64,000 nucleotides of DNA, from NCBI GenBank assembly GCA_028015205.1, contig CM051516.1, forward strand, positions 58,532,230-58,596,229, written 5' to 3'. The first letter of the stretch is position 1. Each line of letters begins with the position of its first letter. The position numbers were made by a program, and so were the translations under genes. This DNA is from Mytilisepta virgata (Eukaryota > Mollusca > Bivalvia > Mytilida > Mytilidae). The notes under the pieces are model-generated. The model saw nothing but the letters and a program-made list of their open reading frames with translations. It searched no databases and was not told the DNA's origin. Below, piece after piece: positions 11,835 through 22,345 of this stretch.

Positions 11835-13048
11835 TAATACACATATAACTTAATCAAATATAATGTATACTGTGTGCCTTACTTATAAGTGTAAGAACTA
11901 CATTTTCCAAGGAGCCTGTACCTCTAACCTGGATTTAATTTGCTGTCCAATGGCCATTGAGAGGAACAACTAACCAGTGACTTTTTGCTGATTTTTTTTT
12001 CAGAAATGAGTAGTATACTTTTGAGGATGCTATATTTCTGTAACAATTTTACCTATCTTATATAATGTTTGAAATAAAAGCCAAACACATGAACAGACCG
12101 GTCTATGCCTTGTTTAAAAGTACATAACTATGGCTACAGCAAATGGTTGTTATTTATTGCATCTTCCCCTCCTTTTCTCTGCAGTAACCCCCCCCCAATA
12201 CCCATTGTCAAAAAAAGTATTTTTCTTCATTATAGGTTTACTTATGTTTTCTTAGGTTTATACTTTTTCTTTATATATTTTTATAAGTTGTCCTAAATTG
12301 TTTTACTGGTAATCTCATAGTAACTTTTCAACCAACTGTATACATGTACTTGTGGAGGTATTCATTTAGTGGTATACTGCTATTATATAAATAGCAACAG
12401 GATGAGCTTCCCTCTGTACTAATATGTATAATACAATGTGTGTGATCATGATTTTAAAATTTAAATTATATTTTAAATCTGTCTCTGAAGTAAAAAGACC
12501 ATTTGATGTACATGAAGGTAGAAAACATGGTATTTATTTAATATTGGTGACAAGTCAATTTCATGTACAGACGTGATAAACTAGGTAATAACGATTTACA
12601 CATGACCATGAAACATTATCTGACACCAAGATTTTCCAATATAATGTCAATATCAACATGCTAATTTATCTCCAGATGTTGTGTCGTAACACATTTGACG
12701 TGACAAATTTTTCTTTCGTGGTCATATACTGAACATCTACACAAAATGTACATGTATCAACAGTTTACATTGATGCATTGATTACATCTACCGATATATA
12801 TGTTCAGCTATAAATGTATGCACTTGATTAAAAAAATTCCAGTTTTTTCCAAAATTCATTTTTGATTGTTGGAACCAATTTTAAGACCAAAATACACAAT
12901 AACATGAATTTACTAATACTTTCAACTTTGACAAACTTTCAGTTACATCTGTAATTTTCCTTGTATTGTATCAGTTTTTATAACAAAACACTGATATCTC
13001 AAAAAAACTGAGTCTACAAATAAATATTTACAATTGATTACAACTTAC
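11835..13048. other. AT-rich non-coding stretch, intron of gene 1
   Basis: It contains a C-run near 12,187 and many TATA-like and poly-T stretches. No exon, RNA gene or well-formed repeat was recognised. Confidence 0.45.
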
Positions 13049-13105
13049 AAGTCATAGAACAGCAGTATGCTTCTTTCTCCTTCCCACACATGTACCTCAA
13101 TTGAA
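13049..13105 (-). CDS. Gene 1, exon 2 (putative small cysteine-containing exon)
   Basis: This is a 57-bp minus-strand candidate exon. The acceptor is 'AAAAAACTTTAG' with a plausible branch site 'CCTAACT' just upstream, although the pyrimidine tract is poor. The donor 'ACTT|GTAAGTTG' is strong. Phase 1 in and out matches exons 1 and 3. After the split codon the frame reads Q-L-R-Y-M-C-G-K-E-K-E-A-Y-C-C-S-M-T, adding three cysteines just before the Cys-rich exon 3. Support is the exact phase fit, the strong donor and the cysteine content. The weak acceptor keeps confidence moderate. Confidence 0.42.
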
Positions 13106-14377
13106 CTAAAGTTTTTTAGTTAGGTACGGACTATATTTTTTTTTTGGTGTTGAGGGGTGGAAGAGTGGGGAAGTGATCTTGGATTCCTTACTGGGTTTTT
13201 TTATGACATTCATGAGTCTACCTGGTGGAAGATTACAAACCCTTTTTTACCAAATTATCCTCTCTCAATAAAAATCAAATTGTTGTCCCTAAAATGTAAA
13301 GGTCTTTATCCTACAAATATTTAGTTCTAAAATAACTTATAATGTTGCTCTCATGGTAAAATGCAGTCAATTTTGTATTTAAAACATTTATAAAGCTATA
13401 AATTATCGTAACTATTTACTTTCAATTATATGTTGAGTATTGTTAAATGTTTCTGCATATATAATATTTATAAACTGTAGAGAAATATTCTTTTTAAATC
13501 GAATTTTCATTCAATAGATGTAAAACTGCAATTATAGACATTACTCCGCAATAAATCTTCGATAAAGTCACATGTACTTTACAATTTGTGTAAATGTTTT
13601 AGTTGTTATTGAATGAATTGCTGTAACCTTGTCTCATTGTATTTTCTGGAAAGGGAATAGATTTACCCAGTAACTTGTTATAAATTTATTGCAAAAGGAA
13701 TAATAAACACTGTTAAACAGTATTTCATTTCCACATATCATATTCAATTTCTACCAATAGTTCAAACTAGCATGTTTTAACTGCTAAAATAATGTTGACA
13801 TAGTATTACACAACAAACACTAATTTGTTTATATTAAATTGCAATTGTCTACATCAGATCTTCAATCTTTTTTTTTACAAAAATATGATAAAATCATGAT
13901 GAGGTATCTTTTTTTTTATCATTAGGCCTAAATTGAAATTAGGTTTGTTTGCTAAAAATGTATAGCCCACTCGCTCCTCCAAAACGGGCCCATCTCACAT
14001 TTTTTTTATTGACCTTACAGGTGAATTTTTTTCTTATTTCAAATTTCAGTTGGTCTACAGCAAACAAAGAATATTTTAAGCCTGGCCTTATAGGTTACAC
14101 TTCATAGTATGAATACTAATATTTTCCCACAAGAATTTATCTGCAAAATGTAATCCTCAAAATGTACAAAATTAATGTCATTAATATTCTCCCCTAGTTG
14201 CCAGATGTATGACAAACATGACAAATCTTTACATGTATGCCTGTCAACATGTAATTACAATTTAACCTATCAGACATGTATACACTACATGTAGATTAGA
14301 AAGTGAAAAAAATAGGCCTCTGCAAAGGTCTAATCAGTACAGATGGAAAAATTTTACCTGATCACTAAGTCATTAAA
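13106..14377. other. AT-rich non-coding stretch, intron 1 of gene 1
   Basis: Long poly-T runs (about 13,134 and 13,868-13,918) and scattered AT-rich sequence. I see no exon, RNA gene or repeat that I can support. Confidence 0.45.
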
Positions 14378-15228
14378 CAAGAGTGGACACACTAAATATC
14401 TCGTCTGAGTACGCACATAGACACAAAATAAAGATTATCCGATACTCAAAAATGCAAGTCAAAGGAAAATGTGTTACAATAAATAGAAATGGTCAGGCAA
14501 CATTTGTCTGAAAAACCTCATGCATGTCATTCAAGCCTAAAACTGTCCAAGGTCAGCTGACAGGTCTCAGACTGGAATGTACCCACCAATAACTATCTAC
14601 AGACCAAAAATGGTGGGTCTACATACATTTATTTCTCACTAATGAGACAGCCCAGTACCTATTTTTACAGACGTGAGATACCCTTTTCTTTCCCGTGTGT
14701 GAGATAAGAATTTCACGCTTGTTTTCTGCAAAATTTTAACGGTTCCGACAATCATGATTATTTACTGTTCGAGCAATATTTAACAAATAGTTTGAGTTTT
14801 TATTGGTCTTACCTATTCCATATTGTCCATATAGCTTTATATTTAAAGGTTTCACTCGTCGATGGCTTGAATTATTCAAAATACATCCAATACACAAAAG
14901 CACATACACATCACACACAAAATGTACATAACGCACTACTTTCATGGGGAGATAACTCCGTTTGTTTCCTACGCATAGAATACGCTGTATGATACACTTG
15001 CTTGAGTAAATATTAGTGAGAAAAAGGATCTAAACACCGGTGTTAAAGTGCAAGACGGAAAAATCTCAGAACCCGCGGGAAAGATTTCCATTGGTCTCCA
15101 ACTCTGCAGAGCCTCATTGGAGACCAGAAATCTTTCCCTTGGGTGTCTCAGATTTTTCTGTCTTGCACTTTCACCGGTGTTAGATCCTTATAATCTCGCC
15201 TTTGTGACTTTTCGTTGCAGGCGAGTCA
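14378..15228 (+). repeat. Dispersed repeat family R2, copy c (internally reduced)
   Basis: Its head 'CAAGAGTGGACACAC' and following 'GAGTACGCACATAGACAC' match copy b at 5,490. Only about one internal repeat ('CAGACTGGAATGTACCC', 'AACTATCTACAGACC') remains. The tail hairpin at about 15,195-15,225 ('TCTCGCC' to 'GGCGAG') is intact. Between them lie unrelated sequence and the 166-bp palindrome at 15,024-15,189, which probably inserted into the element. Confidence 0.7.
15024..15189. mobile_element. 166-bp palindromic MITE
   Basis: The whole segment is one long inverted repeat. The left arm runs 'AAGGATCTAAACACCGG', 'AAGTGCAAGACGG', 'AAAAATCTCAG', 'GAAAGATTTC', 'TTGGTCTCCAA'. The right arm runs 'TTGGAGACCA', 'GAAATCTTTC', 'CTCAGATTTTT', 'CTGTCTTGCACTTT', 'CACCGGTGTTAGATCCTT'. 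The loop is about 15 nt around 'CTCTGCAGAG'. It lies inside repeat R2 copy c. No coding potential was seen. A clear target duplication was not found, so its superfamily is unassigned. Confidence 0.8.
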
Positions 15229-15599
15229 AACAAAAACAACCTATAAATTTATAAAATAAAGGTTGTAAGATGTATTTTGTGATATAATGAGCTGAACAGT
15301 AGAGTTTCTTTGATTCCAAACTTGCAGTTTAAATCTTTAGTTGTTTCCCCTGCAAAACTGACCAGGAAAGATTTACCTTAAGTGATTCAAATGTTACTTA
15401 ACTGTGTTTTATCATCAAAGAGGACTGTATGTGTAATTTTGTAAAAACTGCTCTTCCTCCCAATGTAATGACTTGATGACTAAATTTCATACTTGCCTCT
15501 CTCGATTACTGCCAATTTCTAAGTCAAGAAACATTAAACCCTTTATGGGATTGTTGGATCAGACTTTTTCATTCAGTAGAGTGATAGCATATAATCTGC

Positions 15600-15990
15600 A
15601 GCTATGAGAGCCTATGCTAGTTTTAACGAGCACATTCTGACTCTGCTATCTAAATTATGTACCGTCCAGTCTAATTTTGTAGTTCTAGCAAGCAGTCACC
15701 TTGTTGCTTTTTGGTAATCATACTGTATTGTTTTACAGTGTTTTAAACTTTTATACACCAGAGTGTCAGGATAAGGGGGAGGTTTTCATTCCCACAAAAT
15801 CAGTTTAACCCCACCAATGTTCAGTGTCTGTACAAAAGTCAGACTATCCTGACTCTGTTTTATTTACATTTACGTTTGTGTTTTGTGCTCTTTTATGTTA
15901 TTTTTTGTCCAGAGTTATGTCAGTTGGGTTGCTTTGATTGATTGGTATGTCAAGGTTGACCTTTCCTGTTATTCATTTTGTTGCTTATGT
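15600..15990 (+). repeat. Dispersed repeat family R4, copy a
   Basis: Shared with 36,575-36,880 in the same orientation: 'TAAATTATGTA', 'AGCAGTC.CCTTGTTG', 'GGTAATCATACT', 'TTTTACAGTGT', 'AGACTATCCTGA', 'TGCTCTTTTATGTT'. It includes a loose inverted pair ('TCAGGATA' and 'TATCCTGA') near 15,766 and 15,846. A shorter related fragment ('GAGTCAGGATAGTCTGG') is at about 28,607. No coding function was recognised. Confidence 0.55.
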
Positions 15991-16029
15991 TATAACTAAT
16001 CACTAATTTTCATTGACAGCTTAACATAA

Positions 16030-16234
16030 ATATTGTAACGTAAAAATTCCGGTCTGTTCTACATGTATTTCTTCTTTTATGTATCTTCCTCCTGTTTAAA
16101 GGACCACATCAAGATTCAATATGCGTGCTCTCATTGGCTATCTTCAATTATGGAGATAAAAAAACTATTAGCCAATGAGAACATGCGTATCAAATACATA
16201 AAAGAAAAAATAGAACAGACCGGAATTACAATAT
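16030..16234. mobile_element. Palindromic MITE, about 205 bp
   Basis: The terminal arms 'ATATTGTAA..TTCCGG' plus 'TCTGTTCT' (left) and 'AGAACAGACCGGAA' plus 'TTACAATAT' (right) are reverse complements. The left arm has 7 extra bases after 'TTGTAA'. An inner inverted pair 'CTCATTGGCTATC' and 'TAGCCAATGAG' encloses a short loop. The structure is a typical two-arm MITE. No coding frame was seen. Confidence 0.7.
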
Positions 16235-17080
16235 AGTTTACTCGTTCTATTTTTGATAGAAGTTGATAGGCCCTGAAAACGATTGCTAATACGCATGATG
16301 AGGAACCTGTTAGGGACAAAATGTTACTGAATCATCTTGATTAACAATTCTGCTAATGAAATAGGTCAGTTAAACATCAGGAAAACGTTATCTTAATAAA
16401 AATATTAAGGAAAAACAACATGACCTATATTTGCCCCTCTGTATTAGAGTATGGGGCTGTTTTTTCCATAAATCAAATGTCTGTGCCAAACCAGTCTTTC
16501 TCTGCCAATTTTTCAGGCTTAAATTGACAGATTTTGTAGGTCTAGCAAAAATTTTGTAGGATTGACAGAAATGCTGGCTTTGTCAGTCCCATGACCGACA
16601 GGCCAAAAAAGTGTACTCTGACATATGATGGCAAACAATCGTTCAAAGTTTGAAAGTTTTCTGTCTTACAGTTTCAGAGCAGTTGTGTTTACAAAGTGTA
16701 ATGGTCTGACATAATGACAGAGTTTTCGGTAAATACCGAAAAACAACATAAAAGCCTTACACGCCACTCGCTTTCCAGGTCACACATGTTTCATATTAGA
16801 ATTAGTAACAAGGTTCCAATTAGTCTTGTTGAAATCCTGATATCAGCTATGAACATTTGAAACATCAAACATGAAATGAGTGAGAAGAATATCATTCTGT
16901 TGCTACTACGGAAATTGTTCTAGTAAGGACTTTTTCAAGTCATAATGCATATAATGAGGATTAAAATAGCCTGAAGAAAACAAGGAGCTGACATTGGTAT
17001 TTTCATGATCATGTGATGATTTTTAAGTTTGTTACACACCATCACACACGTGTCACTTGTTTGTGTAAAAGGTCACTTAC

Positions 17081-17159
17081 TGTCTCCTCTAATGACGGTG
17101 AAACCTGACAGTGCAAAACACAATGCAATGGCAGCGATGACGTACGACGTAAATGCCAT
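17081..17159 (-). CDS. Gene 1, exon 1: signal peptide of a CD164-like sialomucin
   Basis: The ATG at 17,159 opens a 26-codon frame M-A-F-T-S-Y-V-I-A-A-I-A-L-C-F-A-L-S-G-F-T-V-I-R-G-D, which is a clear hydrophobic signal peptide. The exon ends at a consensus donor 'GACA|GTAAGTGAC' after one base of the next codon, so it is phase 1, the same as the five signal exons further right. The next in-phase cysteine-rich exons on this strand are at 13,049-13,105, 6,923-7,027 and 2,272-2,340. The total inferred gene exceeds 14.9 kb and runs off the left edge. The linkage of these exons is inference. Confidence 0.72.
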
Positions 17160-17245
17160 CTTAAAACTTTTCTCTCAATAAAGATTTAACTCTGGTTGTG
17201 CAACTTCAGAAGATTTGCGACTTTCCAACTTTCAACTTTCGATTT

Positions 17246-17304
17246 ACTTCCGCTGACGTAAATGTCATTCGGATCTTCTTGGCGAGAGTTTTTTTCGCGG
17301 GAAA
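17246..17304 (-). promoter_or_regulatory. Putative TATA-less promoter of gene 1
   Basis: About 90-145 bp upstream of the gene 1 ATG are an ETS-like site (ACTTCCGC, 17,246-17,253) directly abutting a CRE-like site (TGACGTAA, 17,254-17,261) and, further out, an E2F-like CGCGGGAAA (17,296-17,304). CpGs cluster here in an otherwise AT-rich area. This combination is typical of broadly expressed promoters. The sites are read from sequence; their function is inferred. Confidence 0.4.
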
Positions 17305-17599
17305 TTTTAATAAGTTTTTCTAGCTACGGAACAGTGTTTCGAAAAAGGAAGTTTTTATTTATTTTTCACGAGAGTTTGCCTTAACATTTAATTTTTTTTT
17401 TAAATACCGGAGAAAAACAACCTTTGAAACACTGCGCTAGGGGGTCATTTATTGGGAAATAATATTCCCATCCTCTTATTCTCTTATTCTTATCATTGAA
17501 AAATAAATTTTAAAAGGTCACACATGAAAACTACAAATCTATTTTTTTTTAAATAAATTAACATCTTTTACTGATAGTTCAAAGCTATTTCTTTATAGT

Positions 17600-17957
17600 A
17601 AACTTAAAGCAGAATTTAAAATTAGAGAATTATCTTTTGCTTAAATCAAGTTTTAAAATAAGACAACTTATAACAAAATTTAGGGTTTGTGACCATCCCC
17701 TGGCAATTCAAGTCGTTATAAAAATATTCCAAGAGAAAATAGATTATGCACTTTTTGCAATAAAATCGATGATGAGTTTCATTTTTATTTAATGTAAACA
17801 AAACTTATTATTAAGAGACGAACTGTTTTCTAATACTGCTCCATCATTTAATAGAGATCAGCCACTCAATCAACTGAAAACTCTTCTGAATCTAAATATT
17901 GAACTTTTACCAGAAATATGTGAATTTATAAAGCGATCTATAGAATTGCGAAAATGA
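17600..17957 (+). pseudogene. LINE C-terminal fragment
   Basis: With frameshifts the plus strand reads the C-terminal domain found in this LINE family: F-R-V-C-D-H-P-L-like 'GGGTTTGTGACCATCCCC', then '..K-N-I-P-R-E-N-R-L-C-T-F-C-N-K-I-D-D-E-F-H-F' and 'C-K-Q-N-L-L-L-R-D-E-L-F', ending K-R-S-I-E-L-R-K and a stop at 17,955. It parallels the domain at 49,785-50,056 and the antisense copy at 10,775. It is a 5'-truncated, broken copy. It lies only about 60 bp before the next LINE fragment, which belongs to a different part of a retrotransposon. Confidence 0.75.
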
Positions 17958-18018
17958 GGTCAGTGTCGGTCAAAGTTCTCCACTTCATCTAGATGTATTA
18001 TTTCATTTAAGCTAAAAT

Positions 18019-19803
18019 ATGACAGAATTTTTTAAAAAAAACTTTGAAGTTATTTTAAATAAAATAAATCCTATAAATGAAGTTTATATTGTAGAAGATT
18101 TTAATATATGTTTATTGCATAAATCATCTTTGCAGAAAAATTATATAGATATTCTACAATTACTCAATTTTAAGCAAATTTTGTTAGAACCTACTAGAAT
18201 TACTGATAATAGCAAAACACTGTTAGATCATATTATTTTAAATTATGAAGATAGAGTAAAACAGTCAGGTGTAATTCTATTGGTCTGAGTGATCATTGTT
18301 TAACTTATTTTTCTAGAAAATTAGAGAGAAAAGCAAACTGTTTTAATACAGACAATATAATTAAAATTAGATCAACGAAAAACTACGACAAAGAAATTTT
18401 TTGTCAGAAATTAAAGTCTACGGCATGGTCCGACTTGTATTTATGTAGAGATACAAATGGAGCTTGGATAATTTTTAAAGAAATTTTTACATCAATTTTA
18501 AATGAAGTAGCTCCAAAAAGAGAAATTAAGATTAAAAAGCATACTGAACAATGGATGTCTTCAGAGATTCTTGAGCTTATTCAGAAAAGAGATTATTTTT
18601 TGAACATGTATAACAAAACAAACAGCAAATATTTTTATCAAGAATTTTGCAAATATAGAAATAAAACACAAAGAGAGGTCAATAAACCCAAGTCAGCATA
18701 CTTTGAAAATAAAATCGAAGAAAATAAAAATAACCCTAGAAATATTTGGAAACAATTTAAAAGCATGGGTTATAGTACTAAGCTAAAAGAGAAGAATAAA
18801 GTTGTTTTAAAAATAGATAATGAAAATTGTCATGACAATAATACAGTTGCTAAACACTTTAATAATTTTTTCACAACTGTTGCAGCTAAGCTTGTCTCGC
18901 AATTGCCTCCTGTACCAAGTTTGTTTGATACCACCACAAATATTTTTAAAGATTTTTATAAAAATGTCAGTGGTAATAATTTAAAATTTAAATTAGAACC
19001 AGTCAGTGAAGAATATATTTTTAAACAGTTAAATCAACTGAATCCTAGTAAGAGCACTGGTTTGGATAGGTTACCATCAAGATTTTTAAAAGATGGATCA
19101 CATATTCTAGCTAAACCCATCACATATATTGTAAATTTATCCCTAACTTCAGGTATAGTTCCTGATGCCGGAGATGAAGACAGCTAGAGTTTGTCCTATT
19201 TTTAAGAAAAATAGTCGACTAGATGTTAGTAACTATCGACCAGTCAGTATTTTAGTTGTTGTGTCAAAAATTTTGGAAAGATCTGTGTACTCTCAATTTG
19301 AGAAATATCTTGTTGATAATAATTTACTGTATAATTTACAATCTGGCTTCAGATCAGCCTATTCTATTGACACATGTCTTATACATCTGATAGATCACAT
19401 TAAGAATGAATCATCTAAAGGTCTTTATACAGGAATGATAATGTTAGACCTACAAAAGGCATTCGACACAGTCGACCATAACATCCTTTGTCAAAAGCTC
19501 AAAATAATGGGTGTCAAATGTACTAAATGGTTCGAATCATATCTATGTGGTAGACAACAAAAAGTTAGTATTAATGGTACTGAGTCTGACTTAAAATATA
19601 TAACATTTGGAGTCCCACAGGGTAGCATATTGGGACCTTTACTGTTCTTGTGCTATGTAAATGACATGACTATATAAGTATAAGTAGTGACTGCAAAGTG
19701 TTATTATACGCAGATGACAGCACTATTTTATTTTCACATAAAAATCCAGAAGGTATAGCTCAGAAACTTGGTATGGAACTGCAATCTTGCAGTAAGTGGC
19801 TGT
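18019..19803 (+). pseudogene. Non-LTR retrotransposon ORF2 fragment: endonuclease end plus reverse transcriptase, broken
   Basis: The fragment starts inside an AP-like endonuclease (D-F-N-I-C-L-L, P-T-R-I-T-D-N-S-K-T-L-L-D-H-I). A frameshift near 18,270 puts the conserved G-L-S-D-H motif (about 18,280) in another frame. A linker region (18,435-19,187) and reverse transcriptase follow: S-T-G-L-D-R-L-P-S, then after a second shift near 19,170 N-Y-R-P-V-S-I-L, S-G-F-R-S-A-Y-S, D-L-Q-K-A-F-D-T-V-D-H and G-V-P-Q-G-S-I-L-G-P. A third break near 19,675 (an extra dinucleotide in 'ATATAAGTATAAGTA') separates the catalytic Y-A-D-D box at about 19,709-19,720. The copy ends at S-K-W-L and a stop near 19,803, losing the thumb and C-terminal domains. 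It resembles the CR1/Jockey-like group. It is inactive. Confidence 0.9.
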
Positions 19804-21177
19804 AATCACTTTTAAGTAACTTGTACATTTTAAATGTCGACATGTATGTGTTTTTCCTAATGTGATAATTTGTTTTTGTCTTTTTGTCTTTTTGTTTTTT
19901 TTTTTCTGTTTTGCGTCCGCGTGCCGGTAGGTTTTTTGCCTCATATGGTCAAAAACGAACACAGACGTATTTTCAATCGGTAAAAAAAAATCGGAATTCA
20001 AAAACACGATTTAAGGAACCCATCTTCTATGCAATTCATTTATTTAAGGAAAATACTGAGATGTGGAATAAATGTCCATGGGACAATGGTACTGTACAAC
20101 AAAATACAAAATATCATATAGAGAACGCCCAGCAACAATGAACAAAGGTACTCTGTAAATGGCCCCAGTCCAGACAAAACTATTACAAATTACTTTCGAC
20201 TTGAATCTCTTGTTCTTTCTGGTGTCACAGATTAACTGTTCAATTGCAGTTTTACTCTTATGAAATCTCGATGAGGAGTAAATGCCTTGTGTTTTTTGTT
20301 TTTGCTGAGTGTGGCTGGAAGGTTTTCACAGACTCAGTTGACGCAAAACAAAGAAAAAAAAAACAGACACCGACGGCCTAGTCCTGGGATATAACGTGGG
20401 TGCAGGTCAAGTCGAACCCCCATATCTTTAACCTTAGTAATCATTTTCATTAAATTTGACATTTCTGTAGTGTACTAGCAAAATACCCCAAACTTTGGTA
20501 AGAGATTTTAGAACTTTAGTTTATCGCAAAAGAACATTATATTATTACATAAGACCATTATTTCAGAATATTTAACAGATTTTTTCACAGATTTAATATT
20601 ACAAACACAATGCATTTTGTAGCAAAAACATTTAAAATCACCGAGATGGGAAGATGAGCAATGGGAATCAAGCCAAATGTGAATGCATTTCTTGTTTTTC
20701 TTAAAAAGTAGAAAGTGGAGGCGGGGGGGGGGGGGGGGGTCTGGATGGTGTGTTTCAGCCCTCTCGTGGAAGGATAGATATGAAAAATTATAGGACTTGA
20801 TGCAAGTCCTCTCGGTCACTCCCAACGTTAACCGAAGAAATACAAGCGGAAAAAAACTCCATACCAATTTTCATATACTACATATATATATATATAATTT
20901 ACACGATTTATGCATTTTGAAAATCGTGCTATTTTTATCCCTTTTCCAGTAATAATAATACGACAAGTGAATTTAGTGTAGTCTTTTTGTCCAAATTTAA
21001 TAAACGTAACTAAATAATGAAATTCACATCAGAAAAATGACAGTGTATTATGAAAAGTCTGTATACTTCAGCATATTTTTAAAGTTTCCTTTCAAAAAGG
21101 TTACTAAAAATATTATGAAAATAGTAAAATAAAACAAAGACTAAGAGCCTTTAAAACTTGTTAGCAATTCGGAATTT
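19804..21177. other. Spacer between LINE remnant and gene A
   Basis: This is the 3' flank of gene A (minus strand). It contains T-rich runs at 19,870-19,905, a G-run at about 20,725-20,741 and a TA-dinucleotide run at 20,884-20,896. A minus-strand ATTAAA (20,996-21,001) lies about 180 bp after the gene A stop and could be its polyadenylation signal. No other gene was seen. Confidence 0.45.
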
Positions 21178-21518
21178 TCAGTAACTACTGTATCCAGATT
21201 TTCGTCTTGTATAACAACAGTAGATTATTATGAAGATAATAAACAGTCCAGCTCCTAACACAAAACCTCCTCCAAAAGAAACACCATCAAATTTTCTTCC
21301 AGGTTCCTTTGTCGAGGTTGTTGGTTTTGGTGTTGTTCCAGTGACAACAGATGGTTCTGTTGTTTGACTGGAAGGTTTTGTTGTTGGTTGTGTTGTTTGG
21401 TCTGGTACTGGGTTGGACGTCTGTGAATTGACAGTTGTTCCAGATACAGGGCTGGCAGAAGTTTCATTTGAAGCTGGAGAATCTGTTACATTTTTATTTT
21501 CAGTCGTTTCAGGACCAG
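21178..21518 (-). CDS. Gene A, exon 2: mucin stalk, membrane segment and tail (CD164-like sialomucin)
   Basis: The exon follows acceptor 'TTCTATTTTCAG' and joins exon 1 (26,017-26,098) in phase 1 to give a 140-residue protein. Residues 28-98 are Thr/Ser/Pro-rich (T-T-Q-P-T-T-K-P-S-S-Q) with N-V-T and N-E-T glycosylation sequons. Then K-E-P-G-R-K-F-D-G-V-S-F-G-G-G introduces a membrane segment (about residues 112-130, V-L-G-A-G-L-F-I-I-F-I-I-I-Y) and a short basic tail T-R-R-K-S-G-Y-S-S-Y. The F-D-x-x-S-F-x-G-G juxtamembrane motif is a hallmark I recall from vertebrate CD164, an endolysosomal/cell-surface sialomucin. Unlike its paralogues the last four residues (YSSY) are not a good YxxPhi signal. 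The closest paralogue is gene B. Confidence 0.85.
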
Positions 21519-21547
21519 CTGAAAATAGAATTAAATGATAGCAATGG

Positions 21548-22211
21548 TATGGCAAGCCGTTTTACTATTTATTCTAACTTCAAGATATCTAATAAACTTT
21601 ATAAGATATCTCATATAGTTTATAAGATATCTTATATAGTTTATAAGATATCTCATATAATTTATATGATATTCGTGAGACGGATTTATATAAGCATCCA
21701 GTTGCTTGTTTCCGAATCCCATTCATCGTTAATATTGTGTGTATTATACTGTGATATGTGCTTGATGTTTGAATAAAATATGTTTATACTAATTTATATG
21801 ATATCTCATATAATTTTCTTTATAAGATATCTTATAAACTATATGAGATATCGTATAAACTATATAAAATATCTTATAAAATATATTATATATTTTATAA
21901 AGTATATAAGATATCTTATATAAAAAATATTTATAAGATATCTTATAAACTATATGAGATATCTTATAAACTATATAAAATATCTTATAAAATATATTAG
22001 ATATCTTAAAAAGTATATAAGATATCTTATATAAAAAATATTAATAAGATATCTTATATATAATATGAGATATCATATATATTTTATAAGATATTTCTAA
22101 AGTTAATGAGATATTTTATAAAGTATATAAGACATCTTATAAAGTATATAAGATATCTTATATACTTTATTAGATATCTTATATATTTAAATAGTAAAAC
22201 GGCTTGCCATA
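21548..22211. mobile_element. TIR element M1 with AT-rich satellite core, 6-bp target duplication
   Basis: The terminal inverted repeats are 'TATGGCAAGCCG' + 'TTTTACTATTTA' (left) and 'TAAATAGTAAAA' + 'CGGCTTGCCATA' (right). They are flanked by CAATGG on both sides (21,542-21,547 and 22,212-22,217). The interior is not a gene but about 30 near-palindromic units around AAGATATCTT / AGATATCTCATATA separated by AT-rich linkers. The element sits in the intron of gene A only about 30 bp upstream of the exon 2 acceptor. A second copy (M2) is at 39,478-39,820. Confidence 0.85.
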
Positions 22212-22345
22212 CAATGGTCTTCACATAAACACTTAACTAATAGGGCGATATTTTTATTGTATTATATATTTAAATAGTAAAACGGCTTGCCATACAATGG
22301 TCTTCACATAAACACTTAACTAATCGAGCGAGATTTTTATTGTAC
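22181..22345. repeat. 83-bp direct duplication including the right end of M1
   Basis: The segment 'TTTAAATAGTAAAACGG' through 'CACTTAACTAAT' and a 'TTTTTATTGTA' stretch occurs twice in tandem. The landmark ATAGTAAAAC is at 22,191 and 22,274. The duplicate carries an orphan right inverted repeat of M1 plus its flanking CAATGG, so it arose after the insertion. Confidence 0.8.
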
